A stretch of DNA of 64,000 nucleotides from Alterluteimonas quercicellularis (GTDB lineage Bacteria; Pseudomonadota; Gammaproteobacteria; Xanthomonadales; Xanthomonadaceae): assembly GCF_021191635.1 (NCBI RefSeq), contig NZ_JAIWPR010000016.1:34776-98775 (forward strand), read 5' to 3'. This document shows positions 10,683 to 20,040 of the stretch, piece after piece. How positions within the stretch are numbered: position 1 is the stretch's first letter; the number at the start of each line of letters is the position of its first letter. The position numbers and the translations under genes are program-made. The notes below the pieces were generated by a model. It saw nothing but the letters and a program-made list of their open reading frames with translations. It was not told the origin of the DNA and made no database searches.

Positions 10683-10810
10683 GGCGGGGCGGGCATCCCG
10701 GGCCGCTTCCGCGGCGCACGGCGCCGGGCCCGCCGGCCTCCCGGCCGCTGTCAAGTCTTGTCCGCCCCGCCCCCCGGCCCTACCCTGCCGGCTGACGCGA
10801 TGCCCGTCCG

Positions 10811-13800
10811 ATGTCCAGCCGCTTCGTTCATCTCCACCTGCACAGCGAGTTCTCGCTCGCCGACTCGACGATCCGCATCCCGCAGCTGGTCGCGCGTTGC
10901 GCTGCGCTGAACCAGCCGGCGCTGGCGATCACCGACCGCAACAACCTGTTCGCGCTGGTGGGCTTCTACCGCAAGGCCGAGAGCGCCGGGGTCAAGCCGA
11001 TCGCCGGCGCCGACGTGATGGTCGCCTCCGGCGACGAGCCGGCCTGGCCGGTGACCCTGCTGTGCCGCAACCGGCAGGGCTACCTCAACCTCTCGCGCCT
11101 GCTGTCGCGGGCGTGGATGGAGGGCCACCGCAACGACGGCGTGGTGGTGCGCCCGGAGTGGGTCCAGGCGGCGTCCGGCGACCTGTTCGCGCTGCTCGGC
11201 CGCCACACCGAGGCCGGCCGGCTGGCCGCGGCCGGCAAGCACGAGCTGGCCCTGCACTGGCTGGCCGACTGGCAGCGCGCCTTCGACGACCGCCTGCACC
11301 TGGAACTGACCCGCACCGGCCGCGACGGCGAGGGACCGTTCAACGACTTCGCGCTGCACGCGGCCTCGGTGCGCGGCATCCCGGTGGTGGCCAGCAACGA
11401 CGTGCGCTTCCTCGACGCCGACGGCTTCGAGGCGCACGAGGCGCGCGTCTGCATCGCCTCGGGCCGCGTGCTCGACGACCCGAAGCGCCCACGCGACTAC
11501 AGCCGCGAGCAGTACCTCAAGTCCGGCGAGGAGATGGCGGCGCTGTTCGCCGACGTCCCCGACGCGCTCGACAACACCGTGGCGCTGGCGCAGCGCTGCA
11601 ACATGGAACTGAGCCTGGGCACCTACCACCTGCCGCAGTTCCCGGTGCCCGACGACCACACCCTGGACAGCTGGATCCGCCGCGAGTCGCGCGCGGGCCT
11701 GGAGGAGCGCCTGGCGAAGTACCCGCTGGCGCCGGGCCACACCCGCGAGAGCTACTTCGAGCGGCTGGAGACCGAGCTGGACGTCATCAACACGATGGGG
11801 TTCCCGGGCTACTTCCTGATCGTGTCGGACTTCATCAAGTGGGCCAAGGAGCACGACATCCCGGTCGGCCCGGGCCGCGGCTCCGGCGCGGGCTCGCTGG
11901 TCGCCTGGGCGCTGAAGATCACCGACCTCGACCCGCTGCCCTACGACCTGCTGTTCGAGCGCTTCCTCAATCCCGAGCGCGTGTCGATGCCGGACTTCGA
12001 CATCGACTTCTGCATGGACCGGCGCGACGAGGTGATCGACTACGTCGCCGCCAAGTACGGGCGCGACCGCGTCAGCCAGATCATCACCTACGGCACCATG
12101 GCCGCGAAGGCGGTGGTGCGCGACGTCGGCCGCGTGCTCGGCTATCCCTACGGCATGGTCGACGGCATCGCCAAGCTGGTGCCCAACGTGCTGGGCATCT
12201 CGCTGTCCGACGCCCTGGGCCGCACCGAGAAGTCGCGCAGCGACGAGGCCTGGCGCTCCGGCGAGCTGATCCAGCGCTACCAGGAGGAGGACGAGGTCCG
12301 CGACCTCATCGACCTGGCGCTGCAGCTGGAGGACCTGACCCGCAACGCCGGCAAGCACGCCGGCGGCGTGGTCATCGCGCCCTCGCCACTGTCGGACTTC
12401 TGCCCGCTGTTCGCCGAACACGACCAGGACGGCCGCGGCAGGAACCCGGTCACCCAGTTCGACAAGGACGACGTCGAGGCCGTGGGCCTGGTGAAGTTCG
12501 ACTTCCTCGGCCTGCGCACGCTGACGATCATCGACTGGGCGGTGAAGGCGATCAACGGGCGGCGGGATTCGGGATTGGGGATTCGGGATTCGGGAAGCGG
12601 GCCTGCTTCCACGAATCCCCAATCCCCCATCCCCGATCCCGGCCCCCTCGACATCGCCGCGCTCCCCCTCGACGACCCGGAGACCTACGAGCTGTTCGCG
12701 CGCGGCGACACGGTCGCGGTGTTCCAGTTCGAATCGCGCGGCATGCGCGAGCTGCTCAAGCGCGCCAGGCCCGACCGCTTCGAGGACCTGATCGCCCTGA
12801 ACTCGCTGTTCCGGCCGGGCCCGATGGACCTGATCCCGGACTTCATCGAGCGCAAGCACGGCCGCGCGGAGGTGGAGTACCCGCACCCGCTGCTGGAGCC
12901 GGTGCTGGCGCCCACCTACGGCGTGGTGGTCTACCAGGAGCAGGTCATGCAGACCGCGCAGATCCTGGCCGGCTACTCGCTGGGCGGCGCCGACCTGCTG
13001 CGCCGGGCGATGGGCAAGAAGAAGGTCGAGGAGATGGCCAAGGAACGGGCCAAGTTCGAGGCCGGCGCCCGCGAGACCCACGGCATCGAGCCGCGCGTGG
13101 CCGGCCCGATCTTCGACCTGCTGGAGAAGTTCGCCGGCTACGGCTTCAACAAGTCGCACGCCGCGGCCTACTCGCTGGTCGCCTACCAGACCGCCTGGCT
13201 GAAGGTGCACTACCCGGCCGAGTTCATGGCCGCGGTACTGTCCTCGGACATGGACAGCACCGAGAAGGTGGTCGGCTTCCTCGACGAGACGCGCGCGCTC
13301 GGGCTGGAGGTGCTGCCGCCCGACGTCAACGCCTCGGTCTACATGTTCGAGGCCAAGGACGACGAGGCCGAGGCCGCTCCCGATGCGCCGCAGCGCCGCG
13401 GCACGATCCGCTACGGCCTCGGCGCGGTGAAGGGCGTGGGCCGCGGCGCCTGCGAGGCGATCGCCGCCGAGCGCGCCCGCGGCGGGCCATTCGCCGACCT
13501 GCTCGACTTCTGCCGGCGCTGCGAGGCCGCGCGGCTCAACCGCCGCACCCTGGAGGCGCTGATCCAGGCCGGCGCGCTCGACGCGCTGGGCAGGAACCGC
13601 GCCTCGCTGATGCTGCAGCTGCCCGAGGTGCTCAAGGCCTGCGAGCAGCTCGCGCGCGAGCGCGAGGCCGGGCAGGTGTCGCTGTTCGGCGGCCCCTCGG
13701 CGTCCACGCCGATCCACCTCGAACTGCCGCAGGCCGAGGAGTGGCCGCTGGCGCAGGTGCTGGCCGGCGAGCGCGAGACGCTGGGGCACTTCCTCAGCGG

Positions 13801-14428
13801 CCATCCGATCGATCCCTACCGGCAGGAACTGCAGTCCCTGCTCGGCCACGACCTCGGCCAGCTCGACGCGGTCTGGGCCGCGCGCCCGGAGTCGGGGCGC
13901 GGCGGCTGGCGGCCGGAGGTCCCGGCGATCGTCGCCGGGCTGGTCGTGGGCATGCGCAAGCGCGGCGACGCACAGGCCTTCGTGCAGTTGGAAGACGGCC
14001 GCGGCCGCCTGGAGTGCGCGTTCTTCGCCGAGGCCTGGCAGGAGTTCGCGCCGCTGCTGACCCGCGACCGCATCCTGATCGTCGAGGGCGGCCTGCGCGA
14101 GGACGAGTTCAGCGGCGGCTTCGCGCTGCGCGCCCGGCGCGCCTGGGACTACCAGCAGTTGTGCCCGCAGATCGCCAGGCGGCTGGCCCTGCGCCTGGAC
14201 CTGCGCGTGCCGGGCCTGCTGCAGCGGGTGGAGCGCCTGCTCGACGGCCATCGCCCCGGCCAGACCCCGCTGCGCTACGACCTGGTGGTGCCCGCCGGCG
14301 CGGCCGGCGCGCTCGACCTCAACGGCGCCCGCGGCGTGCGCGTGGAAGCCGATCTGGTCGGCGCGCTGCGCGCACAGCCGGGGGTCGAGGTGCGGCTCTC
14401 GCTGTCCCGCCCGTGGGCCGGTGCGTGA
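10811..14428 (+). CDS. dnaE: DNA polymerase III alpha subunit
   Basis: DnaE is the replicative polymerase. The 1205-residue product starts with a PHP domain (FVHLHLHSEFSLADSTIRIP). The palm carries the catalytic aspartates in PDFDIDF at about residues 394-400, plus KFDFLGLRTLTII. It continues through the thumb and fingers, the tandem HhH region and the OB-fold (VAGLVVGMRKRGDAQAFVQLEDG) to the tau-binding C-terminus. Oddity: between the conserved WAVKAING and LDIAALPLDDP the usual short loop is replaced by about 26 residues rich in Gly, Ser and Pro. These are encoded by a palindromic intergenic-type repeat (12564-12642). The frame stays open, so the gene is judged functional. The long open frame on the minus strand here is a shadow. 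Confidence 0.97.
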   Translation: MSSRFVHLHLHSEFSLADSTIRIPQLVARCAALNQPALAITDRNNLFALVGFYRKAESAGVKPIAGADVMVASGDEPAWPVTLLCRNRQGYLNLSRLLSRAWMEGHRNDGVVVRPEWVQAASGDLFALLGRHTEAGRLAAAGKHELALHWLADWQRAFDDRLHLELTRTGRDGEGPFNDFALHAASVRGIPVVASNDVRFLDADGFEAHEARVCIASGRVLDDPKRPRDYSREQYLKSGEEMAALFADVPDALDNTVALAQRCNMELSLGTYHLPQFPVPDDHTLDSWIRRESRAGLEERLAKYPLAPGHTRESYFERLETELDVINTMGFPGYFLIVSDFIKWAKEHDIPVGPGRGSGAGSLVAWALKITDLDPLPYDLLFERFLNPERVSMPDFDIDFCMDRRDEVIDYVAAKYGRDRVSQIITYGTMAAKAVVRDVGRVLGYPYGMVDGIAKLVPNVLGISLSDALGRTEKSRSDEAWRSGELIQRYQEEDEVRDLIDLALQLEDLTRNAGKHAGGVVIAPSPLSDFCPLFAEHDQDGRGRNPVTQFDKDDVEAVGLVKFDFLGLRTLTIIDWAVKAINGRRDSGLGIRDSGSGPASTNPQSPIPDPGPLDIAALPLDDPETYELFARGDTVAVFQFESRGMRELLKRARPDRFEDLIALNSLFRPGPMDLIPDFIERKHGRAEVEYPHPLLEPVLAPTYGVVVYQEQVMQTAQILAGYSLGGADLLRRAMGKKKVEEMAKERAKFEAGARETHGIEPRVAGPIFDLLEKFAGYGFNKSHAAAYSLVAYQTAWLKVHYPAEFMAAVLSSDMDSTEKVVGFLDETRALGLEVLPPDVNASVYMFEAKDDEAEAAPDAPQRRGTIRYGLGAVKGVGRGACEAIAAERARGGPFADLLDFCRRCEAARLNRRTLEALIQAGALDALGRNRASLMLQLPEVLKACEQLAREREAGQVSLFGGPSASTPIHLELPQAEEWPLAQVLAGERETLGHFLSGHPIDPYRQELQSLLGHDLGQLDAVWAARPESGRGGWRPEVPAIVAGLVVGMRKRGDAQAFVQLEDGRGRLECAFFAEAWQEFAPLLTRDRILIVEGGLREDEFSGGFALRARRAWDYQQLCPQIARRLALRLDLRVPGLLQRVERLLDGHRPGQTPLRYDLVVPAGAAGALDLNGARGVRVEADLVGALRAQPGVEVRLSLSRPWAGA
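12564..12642. repeat. GGGATTC-type palindromic repeat inserted in frame in dnaE
   Basis: The left arm is a run of GGGATTCGGGATTGGGGATT-like units and the right arm is the complementary CGAATCCCCAATCCCC-like run, separated by about 15 nt, so the RNA can fold into a long hairpin. The same units occur between yjgA and tldD (23483-23566) and between yhdP and rng (28955-28992). It encodes GIRDSG- and NPQSPIPDPG-type peptide within DnaE and adds roughly 20 residues compared with enterobacterial DnaE as I recall it. Confidence 0.85.
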
Positions 14429-14469
14429 CCCCCGTACCGCCACGCACGGCCAGCCGCGCCGCTTCGCGC

Positions 14470-14475
14470 TAGACT
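14470..14475 (+). promoter_or_regulatory. -10-like box TAGACT upstream of accA
   Basis: GCTAGACTGC lies 28 nt before the accA ATG and matches the TAGACT/TAGAAT boxes seen before several other lead genes in this window. No convincing -35 is visible. Inferred promoter. Confidence 0.45.
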
Positions 14476-14503
14476 GCGACGCTTTACCCGGCCGCATCCG
14501 CCG

Positions 14504-15463
14504 ATGAACCCGAACTACCTCGATTTCGAACAACCCATCGCCGACCTGGAAGCGAAGATCCAGGAACTGCGCCAGGCCAGCGCGGGACCGGCGGTGGACG
14601 TGGACAACGAAGTCCACGCGCTGCAGGAGAAGCTGCGCAAGCGCACCGCGCAGATCTTCCGCGACCTCTCGCCCTGGCAGGTCTCGCAACTGGCCCGCCA
14701 CCCGGCGCGGCCCTACACCTCCGACTACATCCGCATCCTCTGCGACGAGTTCCAGGAGCTGGCCGGCGACCGCGCCTACGCCGACGACCCGGCCATCGTC
14801 GGCGGCCTGGGCCGCATCGGCGGGCGCAGCGTGATGGTGATCGGCCACCAGAAGGGCCGCGACACCAGGTCCAAGGTGCGCCGCAACTTCGGCATGCCGC
14901 GCCCGGAGGGCTACCGCAAGGCGCTGCGGCTGATGAAGACGGCCGAGCGCTTCGGCCTGCCGCTGCTCACCTTCATCGACACCCCCGGCGCCTACCCCGG
15001 CATCGGCGCCGAGGAGCGCGGGCAGTCGGAGGCGATCGCGCGCAACCTGATGGAGATGGCCGAGCTGAAGACCCCGATCGTGTGCACGGTGATCGGCGAG
15101 GGCGGCTCCGGCGGCGCGCTGGCCATCGGCGTGGGCGACCGCACGCTGATGCTGGAGTACAGCACCTACTCGGTGATCTCGCCCGAGGGCTGCGCCTCGA
15201 TCCTGTGGAAGGACGCCGGCAAGGCCAAGGACGCTGCCGAGCAGCTCGGCCTCACCGCGCGCCGGCTGCACGGCCTGGGCCTGGTCGACAAGGTCGTGCG
15301 CGAGCCGATCGGCGGCGCCCACCGCAACCCGCGGCAGACCGCGATCCGGCTGAAGTCGGTGCTGCTCAACGAGCTCGACGCGCTGGAGGCGCTGCCGATC
15401 CCCGAGCTGCTGGAACGCCGCTACCACCGCCTGCGCGGTTACGGCGCCTACGAGGGCCGCTGA
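14504..15463 (+). CDS. accA: Acetyl-CoA carboxylase carboxyltransferase subunit alpha
   Basis: AccA, with AccD, moves CO2 from carboxybiotin to acetyl-CoA, making malonyl-CoA for fatty acid synthesis. The 319-residue product starts [19 protein letters not shown] and contains the crotonase-fold segments [32 protein letters not shown] and [17 protein letters not shown], which form the oxyanion-hole region. It ends with the helical [14 protein letters not shown] tail. Its position after dnaE is conserved in many gammaproteobacteria. It follows a likely promoter of its own. Confidence 0.97.
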   Translation: MNPNYLDFEQPIADLEAKIQELRQASAGPAVDVDNEVHALQEKLRKRTAQIFRDLSPWQVSQLARHPARPYTSDYIRILCDEFQELAGDRAYADDPAIVGGLGRIGGRSVMVIGHQKGRDTRSKVRRNFGMPRPEGYRKALRLMKTAERFGLPLLTFIDTPGAYPGIGAEERGQSEAIARNLMEMAELKTPIVCTVIGEGGSGGALAIGVGDRTLMLEYSTYSVISPEGCASILWKDAGKAKDAAEQLGLTARRLHGLGLVDKVVREPIGGAHRNPRQTAIRLKSVLLNELDALEALPIPELLERRYHRLRGYGAYEGR

Positions 15464-15486
15464 GAACCCGTTCCGAGGAAGACCCC

Positions 15487-16227
15487 ATGCATCCGTTGAT
15501 CATCCTCTCGGTGCTGCTGCAGATCGGCTGCGCGGTGCACGTGGTGCGCACCGGCCGCCCGCTGTACTGGATCTTCATCCTGCTGATCGGCTCCTACATC
15601 GGCGTGCTGATCTACCTGGTCGCGGCGGTGCTGCCGGACATGCGCCACTCGCCCGGCGCCAACCGCATCGCGCGCAACGCCCGCGACGCCATCGACCCGG
15701 GCCGGCACCGCCGCCGGGCCGAGCGCCAGCTGGAGATCGCCGACACCCAGGACAACCGCCGCCGGCTGGCCGAGCAGGCGCTGCACGACGGCGACTACGC
15801 GCAGGCCGACACGCTGTACGACAAGGCGCTGAGCGGCCTGTACGCCACCGACCCGGTGCTCATGCTCGGCCGCGCGCAGGCGCAGTTCGGGCTGGGCCGG
15901 CCCGAGCGCACGCGCGAGATCCTGGACGCGCTGATCGCCGCCAATCCCGACTTCCGTTCCGCCGAGGGCCACCTGCTCTACGCGCGCGCCGTCGAGGCCT
16001 GCGGCGACCACGCCGCGGCGGTGGAGGAGTACGAGGCGGTGGTGCAGGGCTACCCGGGCGAGGAAGCGCGCGTGCGCTACGGCCAGATGCTCGAGCGCAT
16101 GGGCGAGCGCGAGCGCGCCCATGCCCAGTTCCGCGAGGCGCTGCGCCGCGCCGACCTGGCGCCCGCCCACTACCGCCGCGCCCAGCGCGAGTGGCTCCAG
16201 CTCGCCCGCAACGCGCTGCGCGCGTAG
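15487..16227 (+). CDS. TPR-repeat inner membrane protein, function unknown
   Basis: The 246-residue product has two N-terminal membrane segments (LIILSVLLQIGCAVHVV and WIFILLIGSYIGVLIYLVAAVL). A basic linker and about four tetratricopeptide-like helical pairs follow (RRLAEQALHDGDYAQADTLY, GLGRPERTREILDALIAANP, GDHAAAVEEYEAVVQGYPGE, GERERAHAQFREAL). TPR domains mediate protein contacts, so a scaffold or assembly role at the membrane is plausible but unproven. The start at 15487 is preceded by GAGGAA 9 nt upstream and lies 23 nt after the accA stop, so it may be cotranscribed. Similar uncharacterised proteins are common in Xanthomonadaceae. Confidence 0.8.
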   Translation: MHPLIILSVLLQIGCAVHVVRTGRPLYWIFILLIGSYIGVLIYLVAAVLPDMRHSPGANRIARNARDAIDPGRHRRRAERQLEIADTQDNRRRLAEQALHDGDYAQADTLYDKALSGLYATDPVLMLGRAQAQFGLGRPERTREILDALIAANPDFRSAEGHLLYARAVEACGDHAAAVEEYEAVVQGYPGEEARVRYGQMLERMGERERAHAQFREALRRADLAPAHYRRAQREWLQLARNALRA

Positions 16228-16245
16228 GCGCGCCTCAAGCGCCTT

Positions 16246-16321
16246 GTAGGAGCGCGCTCGCGCGCGATGCTTTTCTCGTGCCGTCGGATCGAAAGCGCAT
16301 CGCGCGCCAGCGCGCTCCTAC
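16246..16321. repeat. REP-like palindrome, copy 1
   Basis: The left arm is GTAGGAGCGCGCTCGCGCGC followed by GATGCTTT. The right arm is AAAGCGCATCGCGCGCCAGC followed by GCGCTCCTAC, giving a long near-perfect hairpin. It sits between the convergent TPR gene and the old-yellow-enzyme gene and could act as a bidirectional terminator or mRNA-stabilising stem. The same element recurs at 62027-62107, with damaged copies at 20041-20237. Confidence 0.85.
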
Positions 16322-16334
16322 GGGGCCGGTCGTG

Positions 16335-17396
16335 TCACCAGCCCCGCAGGTACTGCGGCGGCGTCGGCGGCTCGATCCCCAGCGCCTGCGCGGCATGCGC
16401 GGCGAAGTAGGGATCGCGCAGGAACACCCGGCCGGCCAGCACCAGGTCGGCGTCGCCCGCGGCCACCACGGCCTCGGCCTGCTGCGCGGTCTCGATCAGC
16501 CCGACCGCGCCGGTGGCGACGCCGGCCTCGGCGCGGATCCGTCGCGCGAACGGCACCTGGTAGCCGGGCCCGACCTCGATCCGCTGCCCGGCGTCCAGGC
16601 CGCCGCTGGACACGTCGATCAGGTCCACGCCCAGCGGCGCCAGCCGGCGCGCCAGCTCGACGCTCTGGTCCACGTCCCAGCCGCCGTCCACCCAGTCCGT
16701 GGCCGAGAGGCGCACCCACAGCGGCAGCCGTTCCGGCCACGCCTCGCGCACCGCCGCGATCACCTCCAGCAGCAGCCGCACGCGGCCGTCGAAGCCGCCG
16801 CCGTAGCCGTCATCGCGCCGGTTGGCCAGCGGCGACAGGAACTGGTGCAGCAGGTAGCCGTGCGCGGCATGCACCTCGGCGATCTCGAAGCCGGCGGCGA
16901 GCGCGCGCCGGGCCGCCTGGCGGAAGTCGTCGACCACCTTGGCGATGCCGGCGTCGTCGAGGGCCTGCGGCTGCGGGTAGGTCGCGTCGAACGCCAGCGC
17001 GGACGGCGCCACCACCGTCCAGCCGCCCTCGGCCTCCGGCACCGCGCCGCGGCCGCGCCAGGGCGCGTGGGTGCTGGCCTTGCGGCCGGCGTGCGCCAGC
17101 TGCACGGCGGGGATCGCGCCCTGCGCGCGCACGAACGCCGCGACCGGTTCCCACGCCGCGGCTTGGGCGTCGTTCCACAGCCCGGTGTCGTCCGGCGAGA
17201 TGCGACCTTCGGGCGACACCGCGGTGGCCTCGGCCACCACCGCCGCCGCGCCGCCCACCGCGCGGCTGCCCAGGTGCACCAGATGCCAGTCGCCGGGCAC
17301 GCCGTCGCGCGCGCTGTACTGGCACATCGGCGAGACGACGAGGCGGTTGCGCAGGGTCAGCGACCGCTGCGCCAGGGGTTGGAACAGGACGCTCAT
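16335..17396 (-). CDS. Old yellow enzyme family NADPH:flavin oxidoreductase (XenA/YqjM type)
   Basis: The 353-residue FMN-dependent TIM barrel begins MSVLFQPLAQRSLTLRNRLV. The SPMCQYSA segment carries the Cys typical of the YqjM/XenA class. Substrate-binding histidines are in EVHAAHGYLLHQFLSP. The FMN-phosphate region DLVLAGRVFLRDPYF is near the C-terminus. Such enzymes reduce activated C=C bonds and xenobiotics; the physiological substrate is unknown. The ATG at 17396 is preferred over an upstream extension to 17501 because it matches the family N-terminus. It is divergent from tilS, so the two share a promoter region of about 100 bp. Confidence 0.92.
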   Translation of the reverse strand: MSVLFQPLAQRSLTLRNRLVVSPMCQYSARDGVPGDWHLVHLGSRAVGGAAAVVAEATAVSPEGRISPDDTGLWNDAQAAAWEPVAAFVRAQGAIPAVQLAHAGRKASTHAPWRGRGAVPEAEGGWTVVAPSALAFDATYPQPQALDDAGIAKVVDDFRQAARRALAAGFEIAEVHAAHGYLLHQFLSPLANRRDDGYGGGFDGRVRLLLEVIAAVREAWPERLPLWVRLSATDWVDGGWDVDQSVELARRLAPLGVDLIDVSSGGLDAGQRIEVGPGYQVPFARRIRAEAGVATGAVGLIETAQQAEAVVAAGDADLVLAGRVFLRDPYFAAHAAQALGIEPPTPPQYLRGW

Positions 17397-17499
17397 GGGG
17401 GACTCCGTGTGGGGACGGTTGCAATGTAGGTGCGCGACGGCGCGCTGCGTACCGGTGCGGACGGATCGCTGCATTGCAGCCGCGTGGCACCATGCGCGC

Positions 17500-18804
17500 A
17501 TGGCCGCGCCCGACCTTCCCCTGATCCCGCCGCAGGCGCCGGGCCCGGTGCTGGCGGCCTGCAGCGGCGGGCTGGATTCGAGCGTGCTGCTGCATCGCCT
17601 GGCCGCGGACCCCGCACTGCGCGCGCACGGGCTGCGCGCGGTCCACGTGCACCACGGCCTGCAGCCCGGGGCCGACGCCTGGGCCGCGCACTGCGAGGAC
17701 GCCTGCGCCGCGCTCGGCGTGCCGCTCGAAGTGCGCCGCGTGCGCGTCGAGGACCCGCGCGGCCTGGGCCCGGAGGCGGCCGCGCGCGAGGCGCGCCACG
17801 CCGCCTTCCGCGCGCTGCTGCGCCCGGGCGAACTGCTCGCCCTGGCCCATCACCGCGACGACCAGGCCGAGACCTTCCTGCTGCGCGCGCTGCGCGCCTC
17901 CGGCGTCGACGGGCTGGCCGCGATGGCGCCGTGGCGCGCCTGCGGCCCCGGCTGGCTGTGGCGGCCGCTGCTGGACACGCCGCGCGACGCGCTGCGCGCC
18001 TGGGCGCTGGCGCGGGGCCTGCGCTGGATCGAGGACCCCAGCAACGCCGGCAGCGATCCCGACCGCAACTTCCTGCGCCACCAGGTGCTGCCGGGGCTGC
18101 ACGCGCGCTGGCCGCATGCCGGCGCCTCGCTCGCCCGCAGCGCCGCGCTCGCCGCGCAGGCGCGCACGCTGCTCGACGACGGGGACGCGATGGCGCTGGC
18201 CGCTGCGCTCGCCGCCGACCCGGCGGTGCTGCGCGTCGACGCGCTGCGCGCGCTGCCGCCGGCGCGGCGCGCGCGGATGCTAAGGCGCTGGATCGCCGCC
18301 TGCGCGCTGCCGCCGCTGCCGGCGGCCGGCGTGGACTGGATCGAGGCCGGCCTGCCCGCCGCGTCGCACGACACCGCCGCGCGCTTCGAGTGGGCCGGCG
18401 CGCGCGTGCGCCGCTGGCGCGGCCTGCTGCACGCCGGGCCGGCGCGACCTCCATTGCCGCCCGCGTTCTCGGCCGACTGGGACGGCGCGCGGCCGCTGCG
18501 GCTGCCGACCGGCGACCTGCTCGCGCTCGAAGGCGACGAGGCGAGCCCCGCCTTCGACGCCCCGCTGCGCGTGCACGCGCGCCGCGGCGGCGAACGGCTG
18601 CGCCTGCCGGGCCGCGCGCACCGCCACGCGCTCAAGGGTGTCCTGCAGTCGCTCGGCGTGCCGCCCTGGGAGCGCGAGCGGCTACCGCTGCTCTCCGACG
18701 CGGCCGGCGACCTGCTGGCCGCCGGCGACCTGGTCTACGCCGCCGGCTTCGACGCCTGGCTGCGCGCACGCCGGGCCCGCCTGCGCTGGACGCCGTCGGC
18801 CTGA
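17500..18804 (+). CDS. tilS: tRNA(Ile)-lysidine synthase
   Basis: TilS attaches lysine to C34 of the CAU-anticodon tRNA-Ile so that it reads AUA. The 434-residue product has the ATP-binding PP-loop SGGLDS (residues 22-27), the VHVHHGLQ and [17 protein letters not shown] segments, and the [14 protein letters not shown] region. A C-terminal domain contains [19 protein letters not shown] and [12 protein letters not shown], typical of full-length gammaproteobacterial TilS. The ATG at 17500 starts just before the PP-loop domain. The upstream open frame is a shadow of the divergent oxidoreductase. Confidence 0.95.
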   Translation: MAAPDLPLIPPQAPGPVLAACSGGLDSSVLLHRLAADPALRAHGLRAVHVHHGLQPGADAWAAHCEDACAALGVPLEVRRVRVEDPRGLGPEAAAREARHAAFRALLRPGELLALAHHRDDQAETFLLRALRASGVDGLAAMAPWRACGPGWLWRPLLDTPRDALRAWALARGLRWIEDPSNAGSDPDRNFLRHQVLPGLHARWPHAGASLARSAALAAQARTLLDDGDAMALAAALAADPAVLRVDALRALPPARRARMLRRWIAACALPPLPAAGVDWIEAGLPAASHDTAARFEWAGARVRRWRGLLHAGPARPPLPPAFSADWDGARPLRLPTGDLLALEGDEASPAFDAPLRVHARRGGERLRLPGRAHRHALKGVLQSLGVPPWERERLPLLSDAAGDLLAAGDLVYAAGFDAWLRARRARLRWTPSA

Positions 18805-18844
18805 TCGCGCCGGCGCGTGCACGCGGCGCCCTGCCGGCGCGCGC

Positions 18845-18850
18845 TAGAAT
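18845..18850 (+). promoter_or_regulatory. -10-like box TAGAAT immediately before xseB
   Basis: TAGAAT ends 7 nt before the xseB ATG. If used, transcription would begin at or beside the A of the ATG, giving a leaderless mRNA. There is no clear -35 and no Shine-Dalgarno sequence between the box and the start. Confidence 0.5.
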
Positions 18851-18857
18851 TCCTCCC

Positions 18858-19148
18858 ATGGCCGACAAGAAGACCCGCGATGCCGCCGCGCCCGCCGAGA
18901 CCTCGCCGGTGGCCGACTTCGAGCAGTCGCTCGCGCAGCTCGAGCAGCTGGTCGAGCGCATGGAGCACGGCGAGATGAGCCTGGAGGAATCCCTGGCCGC
19001 CTACGAGCGCGGCGTCGGCCTGTACCGGCACTGCCAGCAGGCGCTGGAGCAGGCCGAGCTGCGCGTCAGCCTGCTCAGCGATCCCGCCCGCCCCGAGACC
19101 GCCGAGCCATTTCCGCCCGCCCCGCCCGCCGGCGGCGACGATGCCTGA
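18858..19148 (+). CDS. xseB: Exodeoxyribonuclease VII small subunit
   Basis: XseB, with XseA, forms a single-strand exonuclease. The 96-residue product has the family core [20 protein letters not shown] then [20 protein letters not shown], and a Pro/Ala-rich tail. The ATG at 18858 gives the normal size. The stop overlaps the ispA start by 8 nt, as in the conserved xseB-ispA pair. xseA is not in the window. Confidence 0.95.
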   Translation: MADKKTRDAAAPAETSPVADFEQSLAQLEQLVERMEHGEMSLEESLAAYERGVGLYRHCQQALEQAELRVSLLSDPARPETAEPFPPAPPAGGDDA

Positions 19149-20037
19149 GGGCGCCGCGTCGGCCGAGGCGCGCTTCGAAGCCTGGCGCCGGCGCAGCGAC
19201 GCCGCGATCGCCGCCGCCCTGGACGGCCTGGACGCGCCCGAGCCGCGCCTGCGCGCGGCGATGCGGCACGCCGCGCTGCTGGGCGGCAAACGCATGCGCC
19301 CGCTGCTGGTCTACGCCAGCGGCGGGCTGTTCGGCCTCGACGACGCCGCGCTCGATGCCGCGGCCGCCGCGGTGGAACTGGTGCACGCCTATTCGCTGGT
19401 GCACGACGACCTGCCGGCGATGGACGACGACGCGCTGCGCCGCGGCCAGCCCACCGTGCACGCGGCCTTCGACGAGGCCACCGCGATCCTCTGCGGCGAC
19501 GCGCTGCAGGCGCTGGCCTTCGGCCTGCTCGCCGGGGCCCCGCAGCCGGCGCCGGCGCGCGTGGAGATGATCCGCGAGCTGGCCGCCGCCGCCGGTGCCG
19601 GCGGCATGTGCGGCGGGCAGGCGCTCGACCTGGCCGCGACCGGCGCGGGCGGCATCGACCTCGCCCGGCTGGAGCGCCTGCACGCCCTCAAGACCGGCGC
19701 ACTGCTGCGCGCGGCGGTGCGGCTGGGCGCCCTGGCCGCCGGGGCCGGCGCCGGCGACCGCGCACGCCTGGACCGCTATGCCCAGGCGCTCGGGCTCGCC
19801 TTCCAGATCCGCGACGACCTGCTCGACATCGAGGCCGACAGCGCCACGCTGGGCAAGACCGCCGGCAAGGACGTGGCCCAGGACAAGGCCACCTTCCCCG
19901 CGCTGCTGGGCGCGGACGCCTCGCGCGCGCGCCTGCGCGCCCTGGCGGCCGAGATGGACGAGGCGCTGGTTGCGTTCGGCGCACGCGCCGCGGCGCTGGC
20001 CGCGCTGGGCCGGCTGGCGATCGACCGCAAGCACTAG
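19141..20037 (+). CDS. ispA: Farnesyl diphosphate synthase
   Basis: IspA condenses DMAPP and IPP to the C15 farnesyl diphosphate used by UppS. The 298-residue all-helical prenyltransferase has the first Asp-rich motif in DDLPAMDDD (about residues 88-96). It also has LLGGKRMRP for IPP binding, [11 protein letters not shown], and the second Asp-rich motif in [11 protein letters not shown] (about residue 225), followed by [16 protein letters not shown]. The overlap with xseB supports the ATG at 19141. Unlike in E. coli, dxs does not follow. Confidence 0.96.
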   Translation: MPEGAASAEARFEAWRRRSDAAIAAALDGLDAPEPRLRAAMRHAALLGGKRMRPLLVYASGGLFGLDDAALDAAAAAVELVHAYSLVHDDLPAMDDDALRRGQPTVHAAFDEATAILCGDALQALAFGLLAGAPQPAPARVEMIRELAAAAGAGGMCGGQALDLAATGAGGIDLARLERLHALKTGALLRAAVRLGALAAGAGAGDRARLDRYAQALGLAFQIRDDLLDIEADSATLGKTAGKDVAQDKATFPALLGADASRARLRALAAEMDEALVAFGARAAALAALGRLAIDRKH

Positions 20038-20040
20038 AGA

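Noticed and set aside
12541..12660. dnaE considered as a pseudogene because of the repeat
   Set aside because: The repeat length keeps the frame and both flanking conserved blocks are intact, so a functional gene is more likely.
10751..15427. Very long open frame on the minus strand opposite dnaE and accA
   Set aside because: It is low-complexity Gln/Arg/Ala/His-rich, runs antisense to two certain genes, and arises from the high GC of third codon positions.
16191..17429. Plus-strand frame across the old-yellow-enzyme gene
   Set aside because: Antisense to a well-conserved enzyme, with no recognisable domain.
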